A stretch of 64,000 nt of DNA. It comes from DASXTC01 sp036505635 (GTDB lineage Bacteria > Acidobacteriota > Polarisedimenticolia > JACPZX01 > DASXTC01). Made by a program: the position numbers and the translations under genes. The stretch spans positions 62,001 through 126,000 of the forward strand of contig DASXTC010000021.1 of the NCBI GenBank assembly GCA_036505635.1. Direction: 5' to 3'. The notes under the pieces were generated by a model. It searched no databases and was not told the DNA's origin. It saw nothing but the letters and a program-made list of their open reading frames with translations. The first letter of the stretch is position 1. Each line of letters opens with the position of its first letter. Of this stretch, positions 33,918-42,385 are shown piece by piece.

Positions 33918-35954
33918 ATGGACGCCCCTCGGATCGCCCCGCCAGCGGGTCATTCACCCCGAGAACCCGTCGAAGGGGGCGCCCGGCGCTTCCTGAGGCT
34001 GCTGGTCGGGGCCCCGCGTAACCCTCTCGATCCACGCATCTTCCACGTTATCTCCCTGGCAGCCTTCCTGGCGTGGATCGGCCTGGGGGTGGATGGGCTC
34101 TCCTCGTCCGCCTACGGCCCCGAAGAGGCGTTCAAAGCCCTTGGCGACTACCGCCACCTGTCGATGCTCCTTGCGCTCATGATGACGGTAACCATCGCCA
34201 TTATCTCGGCCTCCTATTCCCAGATCATCGAGCTGTTTCCAACGGGAGGAGGCGGATACCTCGTGGCCACCAAGCTGCTGGGCCCCCACGCGGGCCTCGT
34301 GTCCGGGTGCGCCCTGATGATGGACTACGTCCTGACAATCTCGGTCTCCATCGCCAGCGGAGCCGACGCGCTTTTCAGCCTGCTGCCGACCGGGTACGAG
34401 GCTGAGAAGATCTACTTCTGCTTCCTCGTGCTGGCAGCCCTGATGGTGCTGAACATGCGCGGCGTCAAGGAGTCGGTGAAGGTGCTGATGCCGATCTTTC
34501 TCATCTTCCTCATCACGCACAGCATCGCCATCCTGGTTGGGACCTTCGGCAACCTCTCCCACCTGGCGACGAGCGTCTCCCTCGCCGCCACCGAGATTCA
34601 CACGGGGGTCGTGAGCCTGGGGGTCTGGGGCCTCTTCGCCGTCTTCATGAAGGCCTACGCGCTGGGGGGGGGCACCTACACCGGCATCGAGGCGGTCAGC
34701 AACGGTCTGGCCGTCCTGAAGGAGCCTCGGGTCGCCACCGGCAAGCGCACGATGCTCTACATGGCCGTCTCGCTGTCGTTCACGGCGGGCGGGATCCTGA
34801 TCTGCTACCTGCTCATGGGGGTCGAGCCTCAGGAGGGAAAGACGCTCAACGCCGTCCTGCTCGAGATGGTCGCGGGAGGGTGGTCCATCGGCGGACTTCC
34901 GGTGGGCCAGTGGTTCCTCTCCCTCGCCCTGCTCTCCACCACGGCGCTCCTGTTCGCCGCCGCCCAGACGGGGTTTCTGGGCGGCCCCGGGGTGCTGTCA
35001 AACATGGCGCTCGACGCCTGGGTCCCCAAGCGATTCGCCCACATCAGCGAGCGGCTGGTGGTCAAGAACGGAATCGTCCTGATGGGCCTGGCCGCCGGCC
35101 TCACGCTCTTCTACACCGGCGCCTCGGTGCACATCCTGGTCGTGATGTACAGCATCGGCGTCTTTATGACGTTCACCCTCTCGCAGCTCGGAATGTGCGT
35201 CCACTGGCTGCGCGAGCGACGCGAAGGGCGCCGTTGGAGGCAAGGGCTCGCCATCAACGGCATCGGCCTCCTGCTGACCATGAGCATCCTGGCCGTCACA
35301 TCGGCACTCAAGTTCATGGAGGGCGCGTGGATCACCCTCGCCCTCATCGCGGGCCTCGTGTTCGTCTGCATCCGGATCCGCGGGCACTACAGACGCATCC
35401 GATCGCTGCTCAAGAGGCTGGACGAGGACCTCATGAACGTGCCGGTCGAGGAGCCCGCCGCGGCGGTCGCGACGGAACCGGCGCCGATGGACCGCAACGC
35501 CCCCACGGCGGTGATGCTGGTGAGCGGCTACTCGGGGCTGGGGCTTCACTCGTTCCTGGCGTTGCACGCGCTCTTCCCGGGCCACTTCACCAACATCCTG
35601 TTCATCTCGGTGGGCGTGATCGATTCGGGCAATTTCAAGGGGGTTCAGGAGATTACGCACCTCGAGAGGAACACCCGCGAGACGCTGGAGAAGTACGTCG
35701 GGTACGCCCGCTCGCTGGGGTTCAACGCGGACAGCCGGTACTCGCTGGGCACGTTGATGGTGCCAGAGATGAGGAACCTCTGCGGCAAGGTGAGGCAGGA
35801 GTTCCCTCGGGCCATCTTCTTCGCCGGCCGCCTGATCTTCCGCGAGGAGAAGTTCTACCACCGCTGGCTTCACAACCAGTCGTCGGCCACGCTGCAGCGG
35901 CGGCTCCAGTTTGACGGCGTCCCGCTGGTGATCCTGCCGATCCGCGTCCTCTAG
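33918..35954 (+). CDS. KimA-like APC potassium transporter
   Basis: Inner-membrane proton/potassium symporter candidate, 678 residues, with about 12 helices followed by a cytosolic domain. It parallels Bacillus KimA (YdaO) along its length: GLSSSAYGPEEAF, ELFPTGGGGYLVA, MDYVLTISVSIASGADA, LNMRGVKES, TGIEAVSNGL, MYSIGVFMTFTLSQLGMC and, in the C-terminal UspA-like domain, RWLHNQSSATLQRRL. The N-terminal 40 residues are extra. An extended -10 element TGCTAGACT (33900-33908) lies nine bases before the ATG. KimA is controlled by c-di-AMP in Bacillus; no such riboswitch is visible here. Confidence 0.82.
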   Translation: MDAPRIAPPAGHSPREPVEGGARRFLRLLVGAPRNPLDPRIFHVISLAAFLAWIGLGVDGLSSSAYGPEEAFKALGDYRHLSMLLALMMTVTIAIISASYSQIIELFPTGGGGYLVATKLLGPHAGLVSGCALMMDYVLTISVSIASGADALFSLLPTGYEAEKIYFCFLVLAALMVLNMRGVKESVKVLMPIFLIFLITHSIAILVGTFGNLSHLATSVSLAATEIHTGVVSLGVWGLFAVFMKAYALGGGTYTGIEAVSNGLAVLKEPRVATGKRTMLYMAVSLSFTAGGILICYLLMGVEPQEGKTLNAVLLEMVAGGWSIGGLPVGQWFLSLALLSTTALLFAAAQTGFLGGPGVLSNMALDAWVPKRFAHISERLVVKNGIVLMGLAAGLTLFYTGASVHILVVMYSIGVFMTFTLSQLGMCVHWLRERREGRRWRQGLAINGIGLLLTMSILAVTSALKFMEGAWITLALIAGLVFVCIRIRGHYRRIRSLLKRLDEDLMNVPVEEPAAAVATEPAPMDRNAPTAVMLVSGYSGLGLHSFLALHALFPGHFTNILFISVGVIDSGNFKGVQEITHLERNTRETLEKYVGYARSLGFNADSRYSLGTLMVPEMRNLCGKVRQEFPRAIFFAGRLIFREEKFYHRWLHNQSSATLQRRLQFDGVPLVILPIRVL

Positions 35955-35974
35955 GAGCAGGTTTCCGGCCCGGG

Positions 35975-37165
35975 CTACTTCAGGATCCCCAGCTGGAGGC
36001 CCACCTTCTTCATCGCGGTGACGGCGAAATCGAGGTCCTCGCGGGAGTGGGCGGCCGAGATCTGACACCTGATCCGCGCGTGGCCCTGAGGCACCACCGG
36101 GTAGCCGAAGCCGGTCACGAAGACCTTCTCGGCTAGCAGCAGCTCGCTCAACCGGATCGCGAGGGCCGTCTCCCCCACGATGATCGGCACGATGGGCGTG
36201 ACCCCCGCGAGCGGTTTGAAGCCGGCCTCGGTGATCTTCTCGCGGAAGTACTTCGTGTTGTCGCGCAGCGCGCGCACCAGCCCGGGACGCGCCTCGATCT
36301 GCTCGACGGCGGCCAGCGCGGAGGCGGCCACGGTGGGCGGAAGGGCGTTGGAGAAGAGCTGCGGCCGGGAACGCTGCGTCAGATAGTCGCACAAGGCCCC
36401 GGACCCCGCGGTGAACCCCCCCGCCGCGCCCCCGAGCGCCTTGCCCAGTGTCGAGGTGATGACGTCTATCTCACCCTGCAGGCCGAAGTGCTCGGGCGTG
36501 CCCCGCCCGGTCTCTCCCATCACGCCGGTGCCGTGCGAGTCGTCCACCGCCACCACCGCGTCGTACCTGCGGGCCAGATCCACGATGTCGTCGAGCCGCG
36601 CGAGGTCCCCCTCCATGGAGAAGACGCCGTCGGTGAAGATGAACCGGTGGCGCGCGCCCATCGAGGTTCTCAGGTGCTCCTCGAGCTGCGCCATGTCGGA
36701 ATGGTGGTAGACCTTGCGGCCCGACCGGGTGCCCCGCACGCCGTCGATGACGCTCGCATGGTTCAGCTCGTCGGAGACGATGACGTCCTCCTCGCCCAGG
36801 AAGGTCGGCGTCAGGCCGGTGTTGGCGTTCCAGCAGGAGACGTATGTCAGCGCCGCCTCGGTGCCGAGAAAGGAGGCCAGGCGCTGCTCCAGCCGCGTGT
36901 GGATTTCGAAGGTGCCACAGATGAAGCGGACCGAGGCCGTCCCCGCGCCGAACCGCTCGATCGCCTCCACCCCCGCGCGCATGACCGCCGGATCCGCGGA
37001 GAGCCCGAGGTAGTTGTTGGACGAGAGCACCAGCACGCGCCCGCGTCCGGCCATCTCGACCCATGGCGCCTGCGGGCTGGTGAGCGTGTTGAGCCTCTTG
37101 TAGACCCCCTGTGACTTGAAATCGCCCAGCTCCCTGCCGAGCCTGGCTGCAAACGTCGTGTTCAT
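35975..37165 (-). CDS. kbl: Glycine C-acetyltransferase (2-amino-3-ketobutyrate CoA ligase)
   Basis: PLP enzyme that cleaves 2-amino-3-ketobutyrate with CoA into glycine and acetyl-CoA, the second step of threonine degradation. 396 residues, the family length. It has SNNYLGLSADPAV, GAGTASVRFICGTFEIHTRLE, ELNHASVIDGVR, the PLP Asp in AVDDSHGTGVMGE, the Schiff-base Lys in TSTLGKALGGAAGGF, and RCQISAAHSREDL. The ATG overlaps the tdh stop by four bases, so the pathway is one operon. Confidence 0.95.
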   Translation of the reverse strand: MNTTFAARLGRELGDFKSQGVYKRLNTLTSPQAPWVEMAGRGRVLVLSSNNYLGLSADPAVMRAGVEAIERFGAGTASVRFICGTFEIHTRLEQRLASFLGTEAALTYVSCWNANTGLTPTFLGEEDVIVSDELNHASVIDGVRGTRSGRKVYHHSDMAQLEEHLRTSMGARHRFIFTDGVFSMEGDLARLDDIVDLARRYDAVVAVDDSHGTGVMGETGRGTPEHFGLQGEIDVITSTLGKALGGAAGGFTAGSGALCDYLTQRSRPQLFSNALPPTVAASALAAVEQIEARPGLVRALRDNTKYFREKITEAGFKPLAGVTPIVPIIVGETALAIRLSELLLAEKVFVTGFGYPVVPQGHARIRCQISAAHSREDLDFAVTAMKKVGLQLGILK

Positions 37166-38202
37166 GGCCCCTCTCCGTCGAGCGACAGAATCACTTTGCC
37201 TGCTCCCGAATGGATCGCCTCCATCGCCTTCTCGAAGTCGCCGATGCCGAACCGGTGCGTGATGACCGGCGCGGGGTCGAACAGCCCAGCGCGCAGGTAG
37301 GACCGCATCGCGAACCAGGTCTCGAACATCCTGCGACCGATGATCCCTCGGATGGTGAGCCCTTTGAAGATGACGTCCCGCGAGAGGTTCAGCGGCACCT
37401 CGTCGTCGGGAAGCCCCAGCAGGCAGACCTCCCCGCCGTCGCGCGCGGACCGGAGCCCGTCGCGGATCGCCCGCGGGTTGCCTGACATCTCCAGCACGAC
37501 GTCAGCGCCCATGCCGTCGGTCTGGGCCCGGATCGTGCTTTCCAGGTCGCCGGTGGCCGGGTTGATGACGTGGTGGGCTCCCATCCGGCGTGCGAGCTCG
37601 AGCCGGGCCGGCTGGACCTCCGAGGCGAAGATCCGGCTTGCCCCCGACGCCTTCGCGATCCCGATGCAGAAGAGCCCGATGGGACCGCACCCGGTCACCA
37701 GCACGCTGCGGCCACGCACGTCGGCCGACATCACGGTGTGGAAAGCGTTGCCGAGAGGGTCGTGGATGGCGGCTATGTCCAGCGGGATCTCCGGATCGAT
37801 CCTCCAGACGTTGCCGGCCGGCATGACGATGAAGTCCGCGAACGCCCCATCGATGTCCACCCCGATGATCTTGACGAAGCGGCAGATGTGGGCGTTGCCG
37901 GTGCGGCATTGCACGCAGACGCCGCACGCCAGGTGCCCCTCGGCCGTGACCATCTCGCCAGGTGCGTACCCCGTCACCTCGGAGCCGACCTCCTCGACGA
38001 CGCCGGCGAACTCGTGGCCGATCGTCACCGGGGGCTTGATCCTCCCCGCGGCCCACGTGTTCCACGCATAGATGTGCCCGTCGGTGCCACAAAGGCCGAC
38101 TCGCTTCACGCGGATCAGGACGTCACGCGGGCCGGGGCGCGGGACGGGCCGCTCTTTCAGGACGAGGCCTTTGCCGGGCCGTTCCTTGACAAGGGCTCGC
38201 AT
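37162..38202 (-). CDS. tdh: L-threonine 3-dehydrogenase
   Basis: Zinc-dependent medium-chain dehydrogenase that oxidises L-threonine to 2-amino-3-ketobutyrate with NAD. 346 residues. Catalytic zinc: Cys in GLCGTDGHIYAW and the His-Glu in VTIGHEFAGVVEEVG. Structural zinc: the four Cys of CGVCVQCRTGNAHIC. The Rossmann motif is VLVTGCGPIGLFCIGIAKASG. The start ATG 38202 (MRALVKERPGKG) fits the family; the longer frame to 38310 is not coding-like. A sigma-70-type promoter lies at 38250-38279, giving a leader of about 40 bases. Confidence 0.95.
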   Translation of the reverse strand: MRALVKERPGKGLVLKERPVPRPGPRDVLIRVKRVGLCGTDGHIYAWNTWAAGRIKPPVTIGHEFAGVVEEVGSEVTGYAPGEMVTAEGHLACGVCVQCRTGNAHICRFVKIIGVDIDGAFADFIVMPAGNVWRIDPEIPLDIAAIHDPLGNAFHTVMSADVRGRSVLVTGCGPIGLFCIGIAKASGASRIFASEVQPARLELARRMGAHHVINPATGDLESTIRAQTDGMGADVVLEMSGNPRAIRDGLRSARDGGEVCLLGLPDDEVPLNLSRDVIFKGLTIRGIIGRRMFETWFAMRSYLRAGLFDPAPVITHRFGIGDFEKAMEAIHSGAGKVILSLDGEGP

Positions 38203-38249
38203 CGCGCCTCTGACTGGGTGCTGGTGACGATGACGGGGATTCGCCGGCG

Positions 38250-38279
38250 AGTGTACTTCGGCGCGCGGAAATGGGTCAA
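38250..38279 (-). promoter_or_regulatory. Predicted sigma-70 promoter of tdh-kbl
   Basis: Minus strand: TTGACC (38279-38274), 18-base spacer, TACACT (38255-38250). Transcription would start near 38243, 41 bases before the tdh ATG. It lies between the divergent tdh and QueD-like genes. Confidence 0.6.
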
Positions 38280-38302
38280 GCGATGTGGTACCTTCGCCGG
38301 CC

Positions 38303-38722
38303 ATGTACACCGTGACCGAGACCGTCTACTTCTGCTACGGCCACCGCCTGCTGGAGTACCGCGGCAAGTGCATCCACCCGCACGGGCACAACGGGAAGGT
38401 GGAGATCAAGCTCGCTGCCGACCGGCTCGACAGGCTCGGGATGGTGGTCGACTTCTCCGAGATCGGCGAAGCGATGAAGGGCTGGGTCGACGACCACCTC
38501 GATCACCGGATGCTCTTGCGGCGCGACGATCCCCTGTGCGAGGTTCTGCGCAAGATGGGCGAGCCGTTCTTCTCGATGGAGGTCAACCCGACCGCCGAGG
38601 CGATCGCGCGGACGATCTACGAGGAGGCCCTCGGGCGCGGCTTCCCGGTGAAGGAGGTCAGGCTCTGGGAGACCGAGTCGTCGGTGGCGTCCTACTCGGG
38701 TGAGACCGCGACTCAGCGATGA
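38303..38722 (+). CDS. queD: 6-pyruvoyl-tetrahydropterin synthase / QueD-like enzyme
   Basis: Zinc enzyme of the T-fold family, 139 residues, that converts dihydroneopterin triphosphate to 6-carboxy-tetrahydropterin (queuosine pathway) or a pterin. Zinc His residues lie in CYGHRL and HPHGHNG; the catalytic Cys is in YRGKCIHPHG; the catalytic Asp-His is in DDHLDHRMLL and the Glu is in WETESS. The start ATG 38303 is used, with GTG 38285 as a longer option. No other queuosine gene is nearby, so the exact pterin product is open. Its end overlaps the convergent LysM/M23 gene by 10 bases. Confidence 0.88.
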   Translation: MYTVTETVYFCYGHRLLEYRGKCIHPHGHNGKVEIKLAADRLDRLGMVVDFSEIGEAMKGWVDDHLDHRMLLRRDDPLCEVLRKMGEPFFSMEVNPTAEAIARTIYEEALGRGFPVKEVRLWETESSVASYSGETATQR

Positions 38723-39555
38723 GAGGCGGCGTCGGGCGCGCGCTTGCCCCGGCGTGACGTGGCGGCCCGAGCCGGCTCGCGCCCAGGCCCGGGCGCCGGG
38801 GCGGCGAGCGCGTCGAGAGGATCGATCGCCCTTCCTCCCTCGTGAAGCTCGAAGTGAAGGTGATCGCAGGTGGCGTTGCCCGAGCGGCCCACCCGCGCGA
38901 TCACATCCTCGGCCATCACCACCTGGCCCGGCACCACGAGGTTCTCCCTGTTGTGGCCGTAGTAGGAGACCATGCCGTTCTCGTGCTCGATGACGACCAG
39001 CCTTCCGTAGTTGCCGTAACTCTCCTTCACCGTCGTCACGACCCCATCCGCCACGGCGCGCACCGGCGTCCCCTCGTCCGACTTGATGTCGATCCCCGCG
39101 TGCCTGTGACCCCGGCGCGGCCTCATGAAGGACGAGATGACCGGCCCCTCCACGGGCCACGGGAGCGGCGCGGTCAGCCAGGAGCGCTGGGCGGCAGGGG
39201 CGGCGGGCGCTGGCGCGCGAGACGGGCCGGAGCCGGGCGGGACGGGGCGATGGTTACGGGAAAGGGGCAGGGGCCTGGGAGGAGATGGAGGCAGAGCACG
39301 CGCGCCGGGAATCGCGAGGCGCATTCCGGCGCGGATGCGCGCCGGGTTCATGATCCCGTTGGCCGACGAGATCCGCTGGAGCGGCACGTGGTAGGCCCGG
39401 GCGATCGAGTAGAGGGTCTCGCCCCGCTTCACGACGTGCCAGACCTGTGTCCGGTCCGCGACCGGGCTAGTCGCCGCGCGCGGGGCCGCGGTCCCGATGA
39501 GGCCGGCACTCAGGATCACGAGAAGGGCGCCGGCGAGCCGTCCGGGTCTTTTCAT
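38713..39555 (-). CDS. Secreted LysM/M23 peptidoglycan endopeptidase
   Basis: Exported envelope protein of 280 residues. Signal peptide RLAGALLVILSAGLIGTAAP, one LysM repeat (WHVVKRGETLYSIARAYHVP to GMRLAIPG), a Pro-rich linker, then an M23 LytM domain. Zinc residues are in GHRHAGIDIKSDEG and CDHLHFELHEGG, both complete, so it is probably an active endopeptidase cutting peptide cross-links. The tail is Arg/Ala/Pro-rich. The start ATG 39555 matches the signal peptide. Confidence 0.92.
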   Translation of the reverse strand: MKRPGRLAGALLVILSAGLIGTAAPRAATSPVADRTQVWHVVKRGETLYSIARAYHVPLQRISSANGIMNPARIRAGMRLAIPGARALPPSPPRPLPLSRNHRPVPPGSGPSRAPAPAAPAAQRSWLTAPLPWPVEGPVISSFMRPRRGHRHAGIDIKSDEGTPVRAVADGVVTTVKESYGNYGRLVVIEHENGMVSYYGHNRENLVVPGQVVMAEDVIARVGRSGNATCDHLHFELHEGGRAIDPLDALAAPAPGPGREPARAATSRRGKRAPDAASHR

Positions 39556-39608
39556 GACGGCGCCCAATATAAGCCTGCCGGTTCTGAAGCACCAGCCGAT
39601 TCGACGGC

Positions 39609-40856
39609 CTACTCATCGGCCTCGATGACGCGACCCTTCGTCTCGGGCAGGGTCCAGACCCATAGCGCGGCCGCCAAAGCAAACGCCGCCGCCATCGCGA
39701 TCCCTCCCGAGAGTCGATACTGCGCCGAGATCGCCTGCACCACGACGGGAGCGGCGAACTGGACGCCGCGCGCCGCGTTGTAGACGGTCCCCATCGCCGT
39801 GCCGCGCAGCCGCGTGGGGAACAGCTCGGAAAGAAAGGGGCCGAAGTTGGACCAGGTGCCGGTGCCGATCCCCACGACGGCCATCGATGCGAGCAGGAGC
39901 CGCGTGTCGGAGGCCACGATCTCCCACCCCAGCGTGATCGACAGCAGCCCCGCGCTCATCAGCATGGCGTAGAGGGTGAAGGCCGGCTTGCGGCCCCATC
40001 GATCCGAGGCGAGCCCGAACGTCAGGTATCCCGTCAGCTCGCCGCAGACGATGACGAGGATCCAGAGGCCCGACTTCGCCACCCCCAGACCTCTCTCCTC
40101 GCGCAGGTAGGTGGGGAGCCAGGAGAAGGTGAACCAGTAGGCCGACATGTTGAAGGCGGTCAGGACGAACGCGCGCAGCGTGCGGGAGGCCATCCCCGGT
40201 TCCACCAGGGCGCGCAGGGTCGAGGCGGGGCGAAGGCGTCCTCTCCCTTCGGGCGTGGAGGAGGCTTCGGTCCAGACGTCCGACTCGGGGACCCACCGGC
40301 GGATCACGGTCACCAGCAGGGCCGGCAGGGCCGAGACGATGAAGGTGGCGCGCCATCCGATCGCGGGGGCCACGAAGGACCCCACGATCGCGGCCAGGCC
40401 CACGCCGAGCGGGGCGCCGGTCTGCATCAGGGCGCCGAAGCGTCCGCGCAGCCGGGGAGGGAAGACCTCGGCGACGAGCGAGTGACCGGTGGCCCACTCA
40501 CCGCCGACGCCAAGGCCGGTGATGACGCGGGCCGCCAGGAGCGCTGGCACTCCGTTGGCCAACCCGGTCAGCAGCGCGCCGCCGCTGTACGTGAGTATGG
40601 TCCACTGGAGGACCTTCTTGCGTCCGAACCGATCGGCCAGCGCGCCGAAGGCCAGGCCGCCGACCGCGGTGGCGCCCAGCGAGACCCCCATGATCCAGGC
40701 GTGCTCCGTCCGGCCGAACCCCAGCTCCGCGCCAATTGGAGCCAGCAGGAACGTGTAGAGGACGAGATCGTAGAAGTCGAAGAGCCAGCCGGCCCAGGCC
40801 ATCGAGAGGATGATGTAGTGCGCGCGCGTGGGGCGAGGCTGCTCGGACAGCCGCAT
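39609..40856 (-). CDS. MFS transporter, metabolite:H+ symporter type
   Basis: Inner-membrane transporter of 415 residues with 12 predicted helices. The loop motif GALADRFGRKKVLQW between helices 2 and 3 and LASDRWGRKPAFTL between 8 and 9 are MFS hallmarks. WAGWLFDFYDLVLYTFLLAPI and GVGGEWATGHSLVAE fit the sialate/dicarboxylate (SHS or ProP-like) branch. The start ATG 40856 lies two bases after the stop of the sensor-like gene, so they are co-transcribed. The upstream in-frame region to 41831 is antisense noise. The substrate is unknown, likely a carboxylate. Confidence 0.88.
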   Translation of the reverse strand: MRLSEQPRPTRAHYIILSMAWAGWLFDFYDLVLYTFLLAPIGAELGFGRTEHAWIMGVSLGATAVGGLAFGALADRFGRKKVLQWTILTYSGGALLTGLANGVPALLAARVITGLGVGGEWATGHSLVAEVFPPRLRGRFGALMQTGAPLGVGLAAIVGSFVAPAIGWRATFIVSALPALLVTVIRRWVPESDVWTEASSTPEGRGRLRPASTLRALVEPGMASRTLRAFVLTAFNMSAYWFTFSWLPTYLREERGLGVAKSGLWILVIVCGELTGYLTFGLASDRWGRKPAFTLYAMLMSAGLLSITLGWEIVASDTRLLLASMAVVGIGTGTWSNFGPFLSELFPTRLRGTAMGTVYNAARGVQFAAPVVVQAISAQYRLSGGIAMAAAFALAAALWVWTLPETKGRVIEADE

Positions 40857-40858
40857 CG

Positions 40859-42103
40859 TTACGAGGAGGGCCGCAGCAGCTCGGAGGGCCTCTCTGCCCG
40901 GTGCTTGGGCTCGGACGTCTCGGCGGGCAGCGTGAGAACCGCAAGTGTCCCGCTCTCCACGTCTCCCGGCAGGCGCAGTGTGCCCCCGTGCAGGCGCACC
41001 AGCCCGCGGGCGATGGAGAGGCTCAGACCGTTGAGATCGTCCGCGAAGGATCGCGGTTCCGCCCCGCTGCGCGCCTCGGCGGCGAATCCGGGAGGCAGCG
41101 CCTCCACGGGGATCCCCCTGAAGGGGTCCTCCCGCAGCGTCATCTCGATCATCGCGCCGCGCGACGCGGCCACCAGCTCGAGGGTCGTCCCCTCGGCCAG
41201 CTTCAGCAGGCCCGCGACCAGCGAGGTCAGGATCTGGCGGATCCGGAGCGGGTCTCCCTGCAGCCGGGGAAGGCCGCCCGGCACGGTGATCTTCAGGGTG
41301 GCGTCGCGCGCGCGCAGCTTTGGCTCGAGGCTCCGCCCCGCGGCGAGCAGCGTCTCCTCCAGCTCGACGGGATGCGAGGCGAGCGACAGCCTTCCCGTCT
41401 CCACGAGCGAGAGGTCGGCGATCTGGTCGGCGAGCGACGCGATCTGCTCGGAGGCGGCCCGCATGCGCAGCACGCGTTCGCGCACGGGGGGCGGCAGGGA
41501 TCGATCGGACTCGAACTCGATCATGTCGAGCAGGGCCATCAGCCCCGAGAGGGGGCTGCGCAGGTCGTGGGCGATGGCCGCCAGGTCCCTGCCGCGTTGC
41601 TCGGCCGCCTGACGATGGGCGGCGACTCTGATCGCCTCGGTGGAGTGGGATTCGGTCAGCTCGCGAAGGCGCCCGCGGGTCCGCGCATCCTCGATGGCGC
41701 GCAGAGCGAGGTAGGGCAGCTTGGCCAGATCCAGGGGAGAGAATGTGACGTACTCCGTGGCGCCGGCGCGCATCGCTTCGAGGAGGCCGGCCGCCTCCGC
41801 CGCGTCCGGGTCCTCGGCGGACTCCCGGCACGCGTCGATGATGAAGAAGGGCAATTCGGCGCGCAGCGCTCGCACGAGAGGGATCATCTCGGCTCCCGCG
41901 AGCTCGGGCAGCGCGCGGGCGGCGATGACGAGGTCGGGCTTGGTCGATTCCAGGATCGTGAGCGCTTCGGCCGAGCCGGCAGCGGCGATCAGGTCAAGGC
42001 AGAGACCGCTTCCCGTGAAGGCCTGTTCGAGGAGGGCGCGCCGGCCGGCATCGTCCTCGACCAGGAGAACCGTCCCACCCTTATCCGAGAGGAACTCCGA
42101 CAT
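40859..42103 (-). CDS. Degenerate receiver-histidine kinase protein
   Basis: Cytosolic protein of 414 residues with the outline receiver-HisKA-HATPase. The receiver starts VLLVEDDAGRRALLEQAF but the phospho-acceptor Asp is Ala 62 (PDLVIAARALP), and the conserved Lys before Pro is Ser 122. The H-box AAIAHDLRSPLSGLMALLD keeps His 179. The ATPase N-box reads IRQILTSLVAGLLKLAEG with both Asn lost, and the G1 DxGxG motif is missing (TLREDPFRGIP), while G2-like LSLSIARGLVRLHGG remains. It probably cannot autophosphorylate. It is co-transcribed with the MFS gene. Confidence 0.85.
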   Translation of the reverse strand: MSEFLSDKGGTVLLVEDDAGRRALLEQAFTGSGLCLDLIAAAGSAEALTILESTKPDLVIAARALPELAGAEMIPLVRALRAELPFFIIDACRESAEDPDAAEAAGLLEAMRAGATEYVTFSPLDLAKLPYLALRAIEDARTRGRLRELTESHSTEAIRVAAHRQAAEQRGRDLAAIAHDLRSPLSGLMALLDMIEFESDRSLPPPVRERVLRMRAASEQIASLADQIADLSLVETGRLSLASHPVELEETLLAAGRSLEPKLRARDATLKITVPGGLPRLQGDPLRIRQILTSLVAGLLKLAEGTTLELVAASRGAMIEMTLREDPFRGIPVEALPPGFAAEARSGAEPRSFADDLNGLSLSIARGLVRLHGGTLRLPGDVESGTLAVLTLPAETSEPKHRAERPSELLRPSS

Positions 42104-42235
42104 CTGGCCGTCCTTCGCGGAATCAAGGCGCCGAGTGGGAACCCCCGTCCTCCACCGGCTCGCCCCCTGGCCGCGTCAACTTAGTGTGCGGGGCCAGCGC
42201 GGGCAAGGAAAAAGTGCGGACGGCCGGAGAAACCC

Positions 42236-42310
42236 TGGTAGCGCTACGGGGATTCGAACCCCGGTTTGATGGCTGAGAACCACCCGTCCTAACCCCTAGA
42301 CGATAGCGCC
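42236..42310 (-). tRNA. tRNA-Glu (anticodon CTC)
   Basis: Minus-strand cloverleaf. The acceptor strand begins GGCGCTA at 42310 and ends TAGCGCT, with one G-U pair. The T arm contains GGTTCGAATCC. The anticodon loop TTCTCAG gives anticodon CTC, reading GAG. Discriminator A is at 42239, and the CCA end is encoded (42238-42236). A strong promoter lies immediately upstream. Confidence 0.95.
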
Positions 42311-42317
42311 GCGGGGC

Positions 42318-42346
42318 ATCTTAGAGAGAGGCCCTGGGGCTGTCAA
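42318..42346 (-). promoter_or_regulatory. Promoter of tRNA-Glu
   Basis: Minus strand: TTGACA (42346-42341), 17 bases, TAAGAT (42323-42318). The predicted start is one to three bases before the tRNA 5' end. The -35 lies in the loop of a small inverted repeat GGGGCT-TGAC-AGCCCC, which could also act as a weak stem at the end of the upstream IPTL gene transcript. Confidence 0.75.
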
Positions 42347-42385
42347 GCCCCGCGGCTCATGGGGATCCGGCCGGTTGGATGCCGC

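Noticed and set aside
39609..41831. A 740-residue ORF covering the MFS gene and the region upstream
   Set aside because: The upstream half is the antisense-like alternative frame of the degenerate sensor gene; MFS homology begins at ATG 40856.
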